DNA of 64,000 nucleotides from CAMCXT01 sp040403315 (GTDB lineage: Bacteria; Bacteroidota; Bacteroidia; M30B66): the NCBI GenBank assembly GCA_040403315.1, contig JBBAKX010000001.1:806001-870000 (forward strand), written 5' to 3'. Positions 1-7,900 of the stretch are shown here, piece by piece (position 1 is the stretch's first letter; every line of letters begins with the position of its first letter). The notes under the pieces were generated by a model. That model was not told where the DNA came from and searched no databases. It worked only from the letters and a program-made list of their open reading frames with translations. The position numbers and the translations under genes were made by a program.

Positions 1-1351
1 AACTAGGCATTGTAACTGCAGCAGCCGTAGCACGACCTTTGATTTTGCCACTTTTCATTAAACCGTCGTATTGACGCATCAACAAGTGACTTTCAATTTG
101 CTGCAAGGTGTCAAGAACTACTCCAACCAAAATTAGCAGAGACGTTCCACCATAAAACTGTGCGAATTTGTTTGTTACACCAAACATCATCGCTAGTGAT
201 GGCATTATCGCAACGAAGGCAAGGAAAAATGCTCCCGGAAGCGTAATTTTTGACATGATAGAATCGATGAATTCAGCAGTTGCTTCACCTGGTTTTACGC
301 CTGGTACAAAACCACCGCTTCTCTTCATTTCTTCGGCCATGTTCTTTGGATTTACAGCAATTGCAGTGTAGAAGTAAGTAAACACTATAATCAATACTGC
401 AAAAGTGAAATTATACCAAAAACTGGTAGGATTGCTGAAAGTTGCCATAAAGCCTTGTAAACTATCAAGGTTTGCAAATCCAGCAATTGTGATAGGAATG
501 AACATAATTGCTTGGGCAAAGATGATCGGCATTACACCAGCAGTATTAACTCGCAATGGAATGTACTGACGAACACCTCCAACGGGAGTATTATTACCTT
601 GGATTCGTTTGGCTACTTGAACAGGAATTCTTCTTACACCTTGCACAAGCATAATCGAAAGAATGACTACGAATAACAATCCAATCAGTTCGATAAGAAA
701 CATAACAGTTCCTCCACCTGCTTGAGCTATTCGAGAGCCAAATTCACCAAGGAGAGCACCAGGCAATTCAGCAATGATACCTACCATGATTATCAATGAT
801 ATACCATTTCCAATCCCTCGGTCGGTAATTCTTTCACCTAACCACATAATAAACATGGTGCCAGCTACTAATATAATGGTTGAAGAAATCCAAAAGAAAG
901 AACTCGAATCAGTAATTGCTTGCGTTCCAATTTGATTATTTAGGTTAGCTAAATAACTGGGAGCTTGTAGAGCACAAATTGCTACTGTTAGGTAGCGAGT
1001 AATTTGATTCATTTTCTTACGGCCACTTTCTCCCTCTTTCTGCATTTTTTGGAAGTAAGGAACAGCTATGGTTAGAAGCTGAACTACAATCGATGCCGAA
1101 ATATAAGGCATGATTCCAAGCGCGAAAATGGAGGCATTAGAGAATGCTCCACCAGAAAACATGTTCAATAGACCTAGAATACCATCTGAAGTTTGCTGCT
1201 TTAGCGCATCCAATGATTCTGGATTAACACCTGGAAGAACTACGAATGAACCAAGTCGGTATACAAGCAAGAAGAGTAAAGTGTTCCCTAATTTAGAACG
1301 CAGTTCTTCAATTTTGTAAATATTCTTGATGGTATTTATAAGTCTTTTCAT
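1..1351 (-). CDS. secY: SecY preprotein translocase subunit (3' end cut by window edge)
   Basis: This is the central channel of the SecYEG translocon in the inner membrane. The reading frame begins at an ATG at 1351 (MKRLINTIKNIYKIEELRSK) and stays open for 450 codons to the window edge. It shows the SecY hallmarks: an N-terminal amphipathic segment, the plug-region motif GGAFSNASIFALGIMPYISA, about ten hydrophobic segments, and GERITDRGIGNGISL in the middle loop. SecY is usually about 440-450 residues, so only a few residues and the stop codon should be missing. The ATG shares one base with the rplO stop (TGATG), so translation is probably coupled to L15. As usual it is the last gene of the spc block. 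Identification is firm. Confidence 0.97.
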   Translation of the reverse strand, partial: MKRLINTIKNIYKIEELRSKLGNTLLFLLVYRLGSFVVLPGVNPESLDALKQQTSDGILGLLNMFSGGAFSNASIFALGIMPYISASIVVQLLTIAVPYFQKMQKEGESGRKKMNQITRYLTVAICALQAPSYLANLNNQIGTQAITDSSSFFWISSTIILVAGTMFIMWLGERITDRGIGNGISLIIMVGIIAELPGALLGEFGSRIAQAGGGTVMFLIELIGLLFVVILSIMLVQGVRRIPVQVAKRIQGNNTPVGGVRQYIPLRVNTAGVMPIIFAQAIMFIPITIAGFANLDSLQGFMATFSNPTSFWYNFTFAVLIIVFTYFYTAIAVNPKNMAEEMKRSGGFVPGVKPGEATAEFIDSIMSKITLPGAFFLAFVAIMPSLAMMFGVTNKFAQFYGGTSLLILVGVVLDTLQQIESHLLMRQYDGLMKSGKIKGRATAAAVTMPS

Positions 1352-1800
1352 CAGGCAAGAGTTGTAGCTGTTCCTCCTTTTGATTCAATAGCTGCCTTTG
1401 CGGTAGCAGTGAATGCATGAGCTGTTACTTCAAGCTTTGCGGAGATTTCTCCACGCCCAAGAATTTTGATCAAATCATTTTTACCGGCCAAACCATTATC
1501 CTTCAATGTATCGAAGGTGATAGTTCCACCATTGATTTTTTCAGATAGAGATTGAAGAGTATCTAGATTGATTCCTCTGTATTCAACACGATTGATATTT
1601 TTGAAGCCGAATTTAGGAAGACGACGCTGAAGTGGCATTTGTCCACCTTCAAAACCAGCTTTGGACGAATAACCAGAGCGTGATTTAGCACCTTTGTGTC
1701 CACGTGTGGAAGTTCCACCACGACCTGAACCCTGGCCACGACCAATTCTCTTCGAAGATTTCGTGGAGCCTGCTGCTGGTTTAAGATTACTGAGATTCAT
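1351..1800 (-). CDS. rplO: 50S ribosomal protein L15
   Basis: L15 is a late-assembling large-subunit protein that binds 23S rRNA. The 149-residue product begins MNLSNLKPAAGSTKSSKRIG and carries the glycine/arginine-rich N-terminal stretch (GRGQGSGRGGTSTRGHKG) that threads into rRNA, then the globular domain with GGQMPLQRRLPKFGF. The length is normal for the family. It sits 19 bp after rpmD and its TGA overlaps the secY ATG by one base. An overlapping 60-codon frame on the same strand (1563-1745) is a shadow of this gene. Confidence 0.98.
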   Translation of the reverse strand: MNLSNLKPAAGSTKSSKRIGRGQGSGRGGTSTRGHKGAKSRSGYSSKAGFEGGQMPLQRRLPKFGFKNINRVEYRGINLDTLQSLSEKINGGTITFDTLKDNGLAGKNDLIKILGRGEISAKLEVTAHAFTATAKAAIESKGGTATTLA

Positions 1801-1819
1801 GATATATTGTCTGTTAAGA

Positions 1820-1999
1820 TCAGAGTTCTGTTACGATTACGAGGTGCTTCACCTTATCTACCATTCCTAGAATTTGAGCGGTAGCTTCATGTTCAACTGG
1901 AACATTCATTTTTGTGATTCCAAGTGCACGAAGTGTGCGTTTTTGATTTTCAGGACGGTCAATGCCGCTTTTAATCTGTTGTATGCGAATCTTTGCCAT
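1820..1999 (-). CDS. rpmD: 50S ribosomal protein L30
   Basis: A 59-residue product (MAKIRIQQIKSGIDRPENQK...) fills the gap between rpsE and rplO. The pattern IRIQQIKSGI followed by RTLRALGI and MVDKVKHLVIV is that of bacterial L30, a small single-domain protein of the large subunit. The start is the ATG at 1997-1999 and the stop is TGA at 1820-1822. It is easily missed because of its size, but it lies where rpmD is expected (rpsE-rpmD-rplO), and L30 is not universal in bacteria. Confidence 0.95.
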   Translation of the reverse strand: MAKIRIQQIKSGIDRPENQKRTLRALGITKMNVPVEHEATAQILGMVDKVKHLVIVTEL

Positions 2000-2010
2000 G
2001 GTTACCAGAA

Positions 2011-2529
2011 TTAGCCGTTGAAAACTTTTTCCATAGAAATGCCGCGTTGTTGCGCAACAGTCGCTGGATCACGCATTTGACTTAAAGCGTCGATAGTTGC
2101 TTTAACCACGTTATGTGGGTTTGAAGATCCTTTTGACTTAGCAAGTACATCTGTAATACCAACACTTTCAAGAACAGAACGCATCGCACCACCTGCAATA
2201 ACACCAGTTCCGTGTGCAGCTGGTTTCAAGAACACAAGTGCTCCTCCGAATTTACCTAGTTGCTCATGAGGAACTGTACCGTTAATTACAGGAACCTTGA
2301 TTAATGTTTTTTTAGCATCATCGACGCCTTTGCTGATTGCATCGGTAACTTCTTTTGCTTTTCCAAGACCATGACCAACAATCCCTTTTTCATTACCTAC
2401 AACAACAATTGCGGAGAATGAGAAAGTACGACCACCTTTCGTTACTTTAGTAACACGATTAACTGCTACCAGTTTGTCTTTAAGTTCAATGTCGCTTGAA
2501 CGTACTCTTTTAATATTTGCGTTCGCCAT
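2011..2529 (-). CDS. rpsE: 30S ribosomal protein S5
   Basis: S5 helps form the decoding site and the mRNA entry channel. The 172-residue product has the double-stranded RNA-binding-like N-domain (LKDKLVAVNRVTKVTKGGRT) and the C-terminal domain with GTGVIAGGAMRSVLESVGI and the conserved SKGSSNPHNVVKAT. Its length fits the Bacteroidota form. It lies 11 bp upstream of rpmD and 7 bp downstream of rplR in the spc block, so all are on one transcript. Confidence 0.98.
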   Translation of the reverse strand: MANANIKRVRSSDIELKDKLVAVNRVTKVTKGGRTFSFSAIVVVGNEKGIVGHGLGKAKEVTDAISKGVDDAKKTLIKVPVINGTVPHEQLGKFGGALVFLKPAAHGTGVIAGGAMRSVLESVGITDVLAKSKGSSNPHNVVKATIDALSQMRDPATVAQQRGISMEKVFNG

Positions 2530-2536
2530 GATCTAT

Positions 2537-2893
2537 TTAGAATTTTAATCCACCTTCACGAGCACCTTCTGCAAGTGATTTAACGCGGCCATGATATAGG
2601 TAACCTCCACGATCGAAACGTACAGCTTCAATTCCAGCTTCTTTAGCTTTTGCAGCGATAGATTTACCTACCAAAGCGGCTTTTTCGATTTTGGTTACTT
2701 TTTGTTTTGCAATATCAACTTCTGCAGATGATGCAGCAGCAAGAGTGTGCCCATTTAGATCGTCGATCAATTGAACATAAATCTCGCAGTTACTACGGAA
2801 AACACTCATGCGCGGCGCACTTGTATTTCCTGATACCACTTTGCGGATTCTTTTTTTAATCCGACTTCTTCTGTATTCTTTGGTGATAGCCAT
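2537..2893 (-). CDS. rplR: 50S ribosomal protein L18
   Basis: L18 binds 5S rRNA together with L5 and attaches it to the central protuberance. The 118-residue product has a basic N-terminus (RRSRIKKRIRKVVSG) and the family motifs PRMSVFRSNCEIYVQLIDD and the C-terminal VRFDRGGYLYHGRVKSLAEG. The length is typical. It sits 15 bp after rplF and 7 bp before rpsE. Confidence 0.98.
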   Translation of the reverse strand: MAITKEYRRSRIKKRIRKVVSGNTSAPRMSVFRSNCEIYVQLIDDLNGHTLAAASSAEVDIAKQKVTKIEKAALVGKSIAAKAKEAGIEAVRFDRGGYLYHGRVKSLAEGAREGGLKF

Positions 2894-2908
2894 GATCCTG
2901 ATATCAGA

Positions 2909-3466
2909 TTATTTCTTTCCTGCAGACTTACCAGCTTTGCGGCGAAGTACTTCGTTGACAAACTTGATACCTTTTCCTTTATAAGGTTCAGGCTTGCGGA
3001 GTGAACGAATTTTCGCTGCAACCATTCCTAGTAGTTGCTTGTCGATAGATTTCATGATGATGATAGGGTTTTTACCCCTCTCAGTTTTTGTTTCTACTTT
3101 AATTTCTTCTGGAATATCAAACATGATGTTGTGTGAATATCCAAGAGAAAGTTCAAGCATTTGTCCGGTGTTGGAAGCACGATAACCTACACCTACTAGT
3201 TCTTGTTCAGTAGTAAAGCCTACAGATACACCATTCACCATATTATTGATGAGTGCACGGTATAAACCATGCTTGGCACGGTGGTCTTTCGCATCACTAC
3301 TTCTAGATACACTTAGAATTCCTTCTTCAATTTTAACTTCGATAGCCGGGTCAACTGGCTGATGCAGTTCTCCAAGAGGGCCTTTTACCGTAACAATGTT
3401 GTCTGCGTTTACTGAAACGCTTACACCATTAGGCAGACTTACCGGCAGTTTTCCAATCCGTGACAT
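2909..3466 (-). CDS. rplF: 50S ribosomal protein L6
   Basis: L6 lies near the GTPase-associated centre. I place the start at the ATG at 3464-3466 (MSRIGKLPVSLPNGV), giving 185 residues. The frame is open upstream to 3526, but the extra 20 residues overlap rpsH and do not look like any L6. Two repeated alpha/beta L6 domains are visible, and the second ends with the conserved KPEPYKGKGIKF. Between this start and the rpsH stop are 19 bp. Confidence 0.97.
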   Translation of the reverse strand: MSRIGKLPVSLPNGVSVSVNADNIVTVKGPLGELHQPVDPAIEVKIEEGILSVSRSSDAKDHRAKHGLYRALINNMVNGVSVGFTTEQELVGVGYRASNTGQMLELSLGYSHNIMFDIPEEIKVETKTERGKNPIIIMKSIDKQLLGMVAAKIRSLRKPEPYKGKGIKFVNEVLRRKAGKSAGKK

Positions 3467-3485
3467 TTCTTTGTGCTGCTTGTGA

Positions 3486-3890
3486 TTAGTAGATATAGCA
3501 GAGAACTTCTCCACCAACATTTTCATTTCTTGCTTCTTTATCGGTCATTAAACCTTTTGAAGTGGAAATGATTGCAATTCCGAGTCCGTTGATTACTCGA
3601 GGAAGTTTCTCAACATGAACATAACTGCGAAGACCTGGTTTTGAAACACGCGTTAACGTGCGAATCGCAGGAATCTTTGTTACTGGATGATACTTCAACG
3701 CGATTTTGATCGTACCCTGAGGATTTCCTTCAGATGGCTCTTCGAATTTGTAGCTAAGAATATACCCTTTTTCAAAAAGAATTTTGGTCATATTCTGCTT
3801 CAATTTTGAAGAAGAAATTTCAACCACGCGGTGATTTGCGTGAATGGCGTTCCGGAGCCTGGTAAGGTAGTCTGCTATCGGATCAGTCAT
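3486..3890 (-). CDS. rpsH: 30S ribosomal protein S8
   Basis: S8 is a primary 16S rRNA binder and, in well-studied bacteria, also represses the spc operon by binding its mRNA. The 134-residue product begins MTDPIADYLTRLRNA and ends with the conserved GLGIAIISTSKGLMTDKEAR and GGEVLCYIY, matching the family at both ends. I could not judge whether the mRNA here keeps an S8-binding site. Confidence 0.98.
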   Translation of the reverse strand: MTDPIADYLTRLRNAIHANHRVVEISSSKLKQNMTKILFEKGYILSYKFEEPSEGNPQGTIKIALKYHPVTKIPAIRTLTRVSKPGLRSYVHVEKLPRVINGLGIAIISTSKGLMTDKEARNENVGGEVLCYIY

Positions 3891-3926
3891 TGTTTTATAT
3901 TATTTCTTTGAGTTAATTGTTAAGGA

Positions 3927-4196
3927 TTACCAGCTTGATTTGGTGATTCCTGGGATTTTACCATCAAGGGCCATTTCACGGAATGTGATCCTAGAAAGAC
4001 CGAATTGACGAATGTAACCTCGTGGACGACCGGTGAGTTGACAACGGTTGCGTAGACGAATTTTGCTCGAATTGCGAGGAAGTTTTTGTAGACCTACAGA
4101 GTCACCTGCAGCTTTCAAAGCCTCTCTTTTTGAAGCGTATCTGGCAACCAATTTAGCCCTTTTAACTTCTCGGGCCTTCATGCTTTCTTTAGCCAT
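3927..4196 (-). CDS. rpsN: 30S ribosomal protein S14, zinc-free type
   Basis: S14 sits in the 30S head. The 89-residue product begins MAKESMKAREVKRAKLV and has the RCQLTGRPRGYIRQFGLSR signature. It has a single cysteine there instead of the paired CxxC motifs of the zinc-binding short form, so it is the long, zinc-independent (C-) type. It lies 8 bp after rplE and 36 bp before rpsH. Confidence 0.97.
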   Translation of the reverse strand: MAKESMKAREVKRAKLVARYASKREALKAAGDSVGLQKLPRNSSKIRLRNRCQLTGRPRGYIRQFGLSRITFREMALDGKIPGITKSSW

Positions 4197-4204
4197 CGGA
4201 TCGT

Positions 4205-4762
4205 TTACTTTTTTAAATTTTTAAATGGAAGACCGAATTCCTTCAGAAGAGCGAATGCTTCTTTGTCAGTTGGAGCGTTGGTCACAAAAGTGATATCCAT
4301 ACCCATGATTTTCGAAACTTTATCGATATTAATCTCTGGGAAGATGATTTGTTCAGTTACACCAAGAGTGTAGTTTCCGTATCCATCAAATCCTTTGTCG
4401 TTGATTCCACGAAAATCGCGGATACGAGGAAGTGCTACTACAATTAGACGTTCTAAAAATTCGTACATTCTGTCACCACGTAGTGTAACACGAACTCCGA
4501 TTGGAACACCTTTACGAAGTTTGAAGTTGGATATATCTTTCTTTGATTTAGTTGCGACTGCTTTTTGACCAGTTATGGTAGTCATTTCTACGATAGCAGA
4601 CTCAATCATTTTCTTATCAGACACTGCAGCACCAATTCCTTGGTTGATACAGATCTTCTTTAGCACCGGCACTTGCATTGGGCTCTTGTATTGGAACTCC
4701 TTCAGCAAAGCGCTTTTGATTTCGTTGCGGTACTTATTTTTGAGGTTGGGTGTATAATTCAT
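4205..4762 (-). CDS. rplE: 50S ribosomal protein L5
   Basis: L5 binds 5S rRNA and contacts the P-site tRNA. I choose the ATG at 4760-4762 (MNYTPNLKNKYRNEIKSAL, 185 residues). One codon upstream is an in-frame GTG, but the ATG forms a TGATG junction with the rplX stop, as seen elsewhere in this cluster. Conserved motifs include INQGIGAAV, ITGQKAV, RVTLRGDRMYEFL and MDITFVTNAPTDKEA. Confidence 0.97.
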   Translation of the reverse strand: MNYTPNLKNKYRNEIKSALLKEFQYKSPMQVPVLKKICINQGIGAAVSDKKMIESAIVEMTTITGQKAVATKSKKDISNFKLRKGVPIGVRVTLRGDRMYEFLERLIVVALPRIRDFRGINDKGFDGYGNYTLGVTEQIIFPEINIDKVSKIMGMDITFVTNAPTDKEAFALLKEFGLPFKNLKK

Positions 4763-5082
4763 CACTTACTTGCCTCCGCTTTTTTGGTTTTGAAAAAACG
4801 AACCATTTTACCTGATCCGTCAGCTTTACGTCCTGTGCGAGCAGCTTTACCAGTTGAAGGATCAATTACCATCAAATTAGAGATATGTATGGATCCTTCT
4901 TTCTTGATAATTCCTCCTTGTGGGTTTTCTGAAGTTGGCTTATTGTGTCGTGATGTAAGATTTACACCCGTAACAATGGCACGTTGTTTTTGAACGTTTA
5001 CTTCTTGTACTTCGCCTGACTCACCTTTGTGATTTCCGGCTATTACCTGAACTTTATCTCCTTTTTTGATATGCAGTTTCAT
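4762..5082 (-). CDS. rplX: 50S ribosomal protein L24
   Basis: L24 is an assembly initiator of the large subunit, near the exit tunnel. The 106-residue product opens with a KOW motif (KKGDKVQVIAGNHKGESGEV) and ends with a basic tail. It lies 14 bp after rplN, and its TGA overlaps the rplE ATG by one base, suggesting coupled translation. Confidence 0.97.
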   Translation of the reverse strand: MKLHIKKGDKVQVIAGNHKGESGEVQEVNVQKQRAIVTGVNLTSRHNKPTSENPQGGIIKKEGSIHISNLMVIDPSTGKAARTGRKADGSGKMVRFFKTKKAEASK

Positions 5083-5096
5083 GATGGAAAGCTGGT

Positions 5097-5465
5097 TTAA
5101 AGCACCTCTGGAGCCAGTGAAACAATTTTCATATACTGCTTTTCACGCAGTTCACGAGCAACAGGACCGAAAATACGGGTGCCGCGCAATTCATCATTAT
5201 TGTTGAGCAACACAACAGCATTGTCATCAAATCGGATGTATGAACCATCCGGGCGACGAATTTCTTTTTTAGTGCGTACTACTACCGCTTTGGTAACAGA
5301 ACCTTTTTTGGAATTACCACTCGGCAAAGCGTGCTTTATTGTAACTACAATTTTATCGCCGACAGATGCGTAACGCTTCTTGGTACCGCCTAAAACGCGG
5401 ATACAAAGAACTTCCTTTGCACCTGAATTATCTGCGACTGTCAGCCTGGATTCCTGCTGTATCAT
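5097..5465 (-). CDS. rplN: 50S ribosomal protein L14
   Basis: L14 forms part of the subunit interface. The 122-residue product begins MIQQESRLTVADNSGAKE and ends REKQYMKIVSLAPEVL. It is full length and strongly conserved, including RRPDGSYIRFDDNAVVLLNN and GTRIFGPVARELRE. A 28 bp gap separates it from rpsQ. Confidence 0.98.
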   Translation of the reverse strand: MIQQESRLTVADNSGAKEVLCIRVLGGTKKRYASVGDKIVVTIKHALPSGNSKKGSVTKAVVVRTKKEIRRPDGSYIRFDDNAVVLLNNNDELRGTRIFGPVARELREKQYMKIVSLAPEVL

Positions 5466-5493
5466 GACTCAATTCTATTATTCTGGTAATGAA

Positions 5494-5763
5494 TTACTTA
5501 GCTTTTTCAATTATTTCAACAAGTCTCCAACGCTTATTCTTGCTCATCGGACGAGTTTCCATGATTTTCACGGTGTCACCTTCTCCACACTCATTTTTGT
5601 CATCATGTGCCATAAAAGTGGTGGTCTTCTTTACGAATTTTCCGTATTTAGGGTGCTTAACTTTACGTTCGACCGCCACTACAATGGTTTTATCCATTTT
5701 AGTACTTCGTACAAGACCCACACGCTCTTTGCGTAAATTTCTGTCAATTGCTTCTGCTTCCAT
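5494..5763 (-). CDS. rpsQ: 30S ribosomal protein S17
   Basis: S17 is a primary 16S rRNA-binding OB-fold protein. The 89-residue product begins MEAEAIDRNLRKERVGLVRS and contains the S17 signature GDTVKIMETRPMSKNKRWRL. It lies 8 bp after rpmC. A longer frame on the opposite strand covering this gene is a shadow. Confidence 0.97.
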   Translation of the reverse strand: MEAEAIDRNLRKERVGLVRSTKMDKTIVVAVERKVKHPKYGKFVKKTTTFMAHDDKNECGEGDTVKIMETRPMSKNKRWRLVEIIEKAK

Positions 5764-5771
5764 CGTGAAGT

Positions 5772-5975
5772 TTATTGTGCTGATTCCTGAATTTCACGCA
5801 TACGAATTTCCGTATTAATACGGGCAATCGCACGCCTGGTATGACGGATACCGATCGGACTTTCTGATGCAGACACACCATGGTTAAATACCAATCGTGA
5901 TTGCAACTGTGTCATTTCTTTTACTTTGTCTTTCAACTCGGTGAGAGAAAGATCTTTTATCTCTTCCTGTTTCAT
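5772..5975 (-). CDS. rpmC: 50S ribosomal protein L29
   Basis: L29 lies by the polypeptide exit tunnel, near the docking site for trigger factor and SRP. The 67-residue product begins MKQEEIKDLSLTELKDKV and shows the two-helix pattern of the family with the terminal RRAIARINTEIRMRE. It lies 8 bp after rplP and 8 bp before rpsQ. Confidence 0.97.
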   Translation of the reverse strand: MKQEEIKDLSLTELKDKVKEMTQLQSRLVFNHGVSASESPIGIRHTRRAIARINTEIRMREIQESAQ

Positions 5976-5983
5976 AAGTTCAA

Positions 5984-6412
5984 TCAGGCTGTAGCTTCTT
6001 GGTAATCGCGACGAACTATGAATTTAGTTGTCACTGGTAATTTTTGAGATGCCAAACGGAGTGCTTCTTTAGCTATATCCATTGAAACACCTTCAGCTTC
6101 AAAAATGATGGTTCCTGGTTTAACTACGGCTACCCAATATTCTGGTGAACCTTTACCTTTACCCATACGAACCTCTGCAGGCTTTTTGGTAATTGGCTTG
6201 TCAGGGAAAACCCGGATCCAGATCTGGCCTTCACGTTTCATGTAACGTGTTACAGCAATACGGGCAGCTTCGATCTGACGAGCAGTCATCCATACGCCCT
6301 CCATTGCTTTTATACCAAAAGAGCCAAATGCCAACTCGTGTCCACGTGTTGCATTGCCCTTCATTTTCATTTTATGCTGCTTCCTGTACTTGGTACGCTT
6401 CGGCTGTAACAT
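5984..6412 (-). CDS. rplP: 50S ribosomal protein L16
   Basis: L16 organises the A-site side of the peptidyl transferase centre. The 142-residue product begins MLQPKRTKYRKQHKMKMKG and carries the conserved SFGIKAMEGVWMTARQIEAAR and RMGKGKGSPEYWVAVVKPG. It is unusual here in being the first gene of its own transcript: a terminator after rpsC and a consensus promoter separate it from the upstream S10 genes. The predicted leader is about 75 nt. Confidence 0.98.
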   Translation of the reverse strand: MLQPKRTKYRKQHKMKMKGNATRGHELAFGSFGIKAMEGVWMTARQIEAARIAVTRYMKREGQIWIRVFPDKPITKKPAEVRMGKGKGSPEYWVAVVKPGTIIFEAEGVSMDIAKEALRLASQKLPVTTKFIVRRDYQEATA

Positions 6413-6493
6413 GGAAAATCAGTTTTTCTGGATTCTTTTAATGCTTATTCCTTTATCTAGTAAACTTATGAAAGCCTGCTATTTTGGGGACGG

Positions 6494-6523
6494 CAAAGAT
6501 AGTAAGATGTTTTTTATTTGCAA
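6494..6523 (-). promoter_or_regulatory. Bacteroidetes-type promoter for rplP-spc genes
   Basis: Read on the minus strand, TTG (6523-6521) is followed after 19 bp by TATCTTTG (6501-6494), a perfect match to the Bacteroidetes -33/-7 consensus. Transcription should begin a few bases below 6494 and give a leader of about 75 nt before the rplP ATG at 6412. The -7 box and the start of the transcript resemble those of the rpsL promoter at 14064-14093. Confidence 0.85.
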
Positions 6524-6618
6524 CAGCTAAACCCGTTTTTTTTTAAAGTATTCTGGTAGTAAGCTAATTATTTCTCTGAATCTCAGTATTGACAAGGCTT
6601 TTAACTTTTCAGAATCTC

Positions 6619-6646
6619 AAAAAAAAAGAGGACGCTGTGTCCTCTT
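6619..6646 (-). terminator. Rho-independent terminator after rpsC
   Basis: On the minus strand the 8 bp arm AAGAGGAC (6646-6639), a 5-base loop and GTCCTCTT (6633-6626) are followed by a run of about nine T. The arms pair perfectly. The hairpin starts about 24 bp after the rpsC stop and about 100 bp upstream of the next promoter, so it should end or reduce transcription of the str-S10 block at this point. Confidence 0.88.
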
Positions 6647-6669
6647 CAGTTTTATATGTTGATGCAGAA

Positions 6670-7434
6670 TTACTTATTTCTGCTTCTACGGTCGCGATCT
6701 CCGCCACGGCGTGGGCCACGATCACGATCATTGCGTTCGTTTCCTCCTTGGTTTCCTGTACCACCTGTTTTTTGTGCTTGAAGACCGATATTCGGACTCA
6801 AATCACGCTTTCCGTAAATTTCTCCTTTACAGATCCATACTTTGATCCCAATTCGACCGTATGTAGTATGCGCTTCTGCAAGAGCGTAATCAATGTCAGC
6901 ACGTAAAGTGTGAAGAGGAGTTCTTCCTTCTTTGTAGCCTTCAGTACGTGCCATTTCTGCACCTCCTAGTCGACCAGAAATTTTACACTTGATACCTTCT
7001 GCTCCCATTCTCATTGTGGAAGCGATTGAAGTTTTCATCGCTCTACGGAAAGAAATCCTTCCTTCTAATTGACGAGCAATTCCGTCAGCAACCAAACGAG
7101 CATCCAGTTCAGGGCGTTTAATCTCAAATATGTTGATTTGAACTTCCTTTTTTGTTAGCTTCTTTAGCTCTTCCTTCAACTTGTCTACCTCCTGACCACC
7201 TTTACCGATAATAATTCCTGGACGGGCAGTATTAATAGTAACTGTAACCAGTTTAAGGGTACGCTCGATCACGATCTTTGAAACGCCCGCCTTTACTAAA
7301 CGAGCACTTAGATACTTGCGGATTTTATGATCCTCAACTAGTTTCTCAGTGAAGTTTTTTCCACCGTACCAGTTTGAATCCCAGCCGCGGATAATACCTA
7401 GGCGAAGACCGATCGGGTTTGCTTTTTGTCCCAT
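6670..7434 (-). CDS. rpsC: 30S ribosomal protein S3 with charged C-terminal tail
   Basis: S3 is at the mRNA entry tunnel of the 30S subunit. The 254-residue product begins MGQKANPIGLRLGIIRGWDS, has a KH domain with the core motif GRPGIIIGKGGQEVDKLK (written here as RPGIIIGKGGQEVDKL), and the conserved GRLGGAEMARTEGYKEGRTP. After residue ~210 it carries a tail rich in Arg, Asp, Gly and Asn (GGNERNDRDRGPRRGGDRDR). The tail is longer than in E. coli S3, and such tails are common in Bacteroidota. A strong terminator follows. Confidence 0.98.
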   Translation of the reverse strand: MGQKANPIGLRLGIIRGWDSNWYGGKNFTEKLVEDHKIRKYLSARLVKAGVSKIVIERTLKLVTVTINTARPGIIIGKGGQEVDKLKEELKKLTKKEVQINIFEIKRPELDARLVADGIARQLEGRISFRRAMKTSIASTMRMGAEGIKCKISGRLGGAEMARTEGYKEGRTPLHTLRADIDYALAEAHTTYGRIGIKVWICKGEIYGKRDLSPNIGLQAQKTGGTGNQGGNERNDRDRGPRRGGDRDRRSRNK

Positions 7435-7466
7435 GTAAATTGTTGTATTGTCTTTTGAGAATAGGA

Positions 7467-7871
7467 TTAATTTGCTGCTACTTTAGTTCCAACAACTAGA
7501 GTAACGTGGTTTGAACGCTTGCGGATTCTGTAACCGCGCCCCTGCGGAGCCGGACGAAGACGCTTAAGTTGACGACCTCCATCCACTTTGATTTCAGTTA
7601 CAACTACGTTGCTGTCTTCTAATCGTGCACCTTCATTTTTTGATTGCCAATTAGCAATTGCTGAAAGTAAAAGCTTTTCCAAACGACCTGCTGCATCCTT
7701 ATTTGTAAATTTAAGGATTGACAAAGCGCGGTCTACGTCCACACCACGAATAAGGTCTGCCACCAGACGCATCTTGCGCGGTGAAGTTGGACAATTATTT
7801 AGCTTGGCGAATGCAATTTGCTTGCGCTCTGCTTTCATCGCCTCAGCCATGTTTTTTTTACGAGATCCCAT
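7467..7871 (-). CDS. rplV: 50S ribosomal protein L22
   Basis: L22 lines the exit tunnel with a long beta-hairpin. The 134-residue product contains NCPTSPRKMRLVADLIRG, and the hairpin tip region ends RLRPAPQGRGYRIRKRSNHV. I see no insertion in the hairpin that would suggest a macrolide-resistance change. An internal ATG (MAEAMKAERK) eight codons in is an alternative start. Confidence 0.97.
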   Translation of the reverse strand: MGSRKKNMAEAMKAERKQIAFAKLNNCPTSPRKMRLVADLIRGVDVDRALSILKFTNKDAAGRLEKLLLSAIANWQSKNEGARLEDSNVVVTEIKVDGGRQLKRLRPAPQGRGYRIRKRSNHVTLVVGTKVAAN

Positions 7872-7900
7872 TGTTTGTGAGAGATAAAGAACGTGAATGA

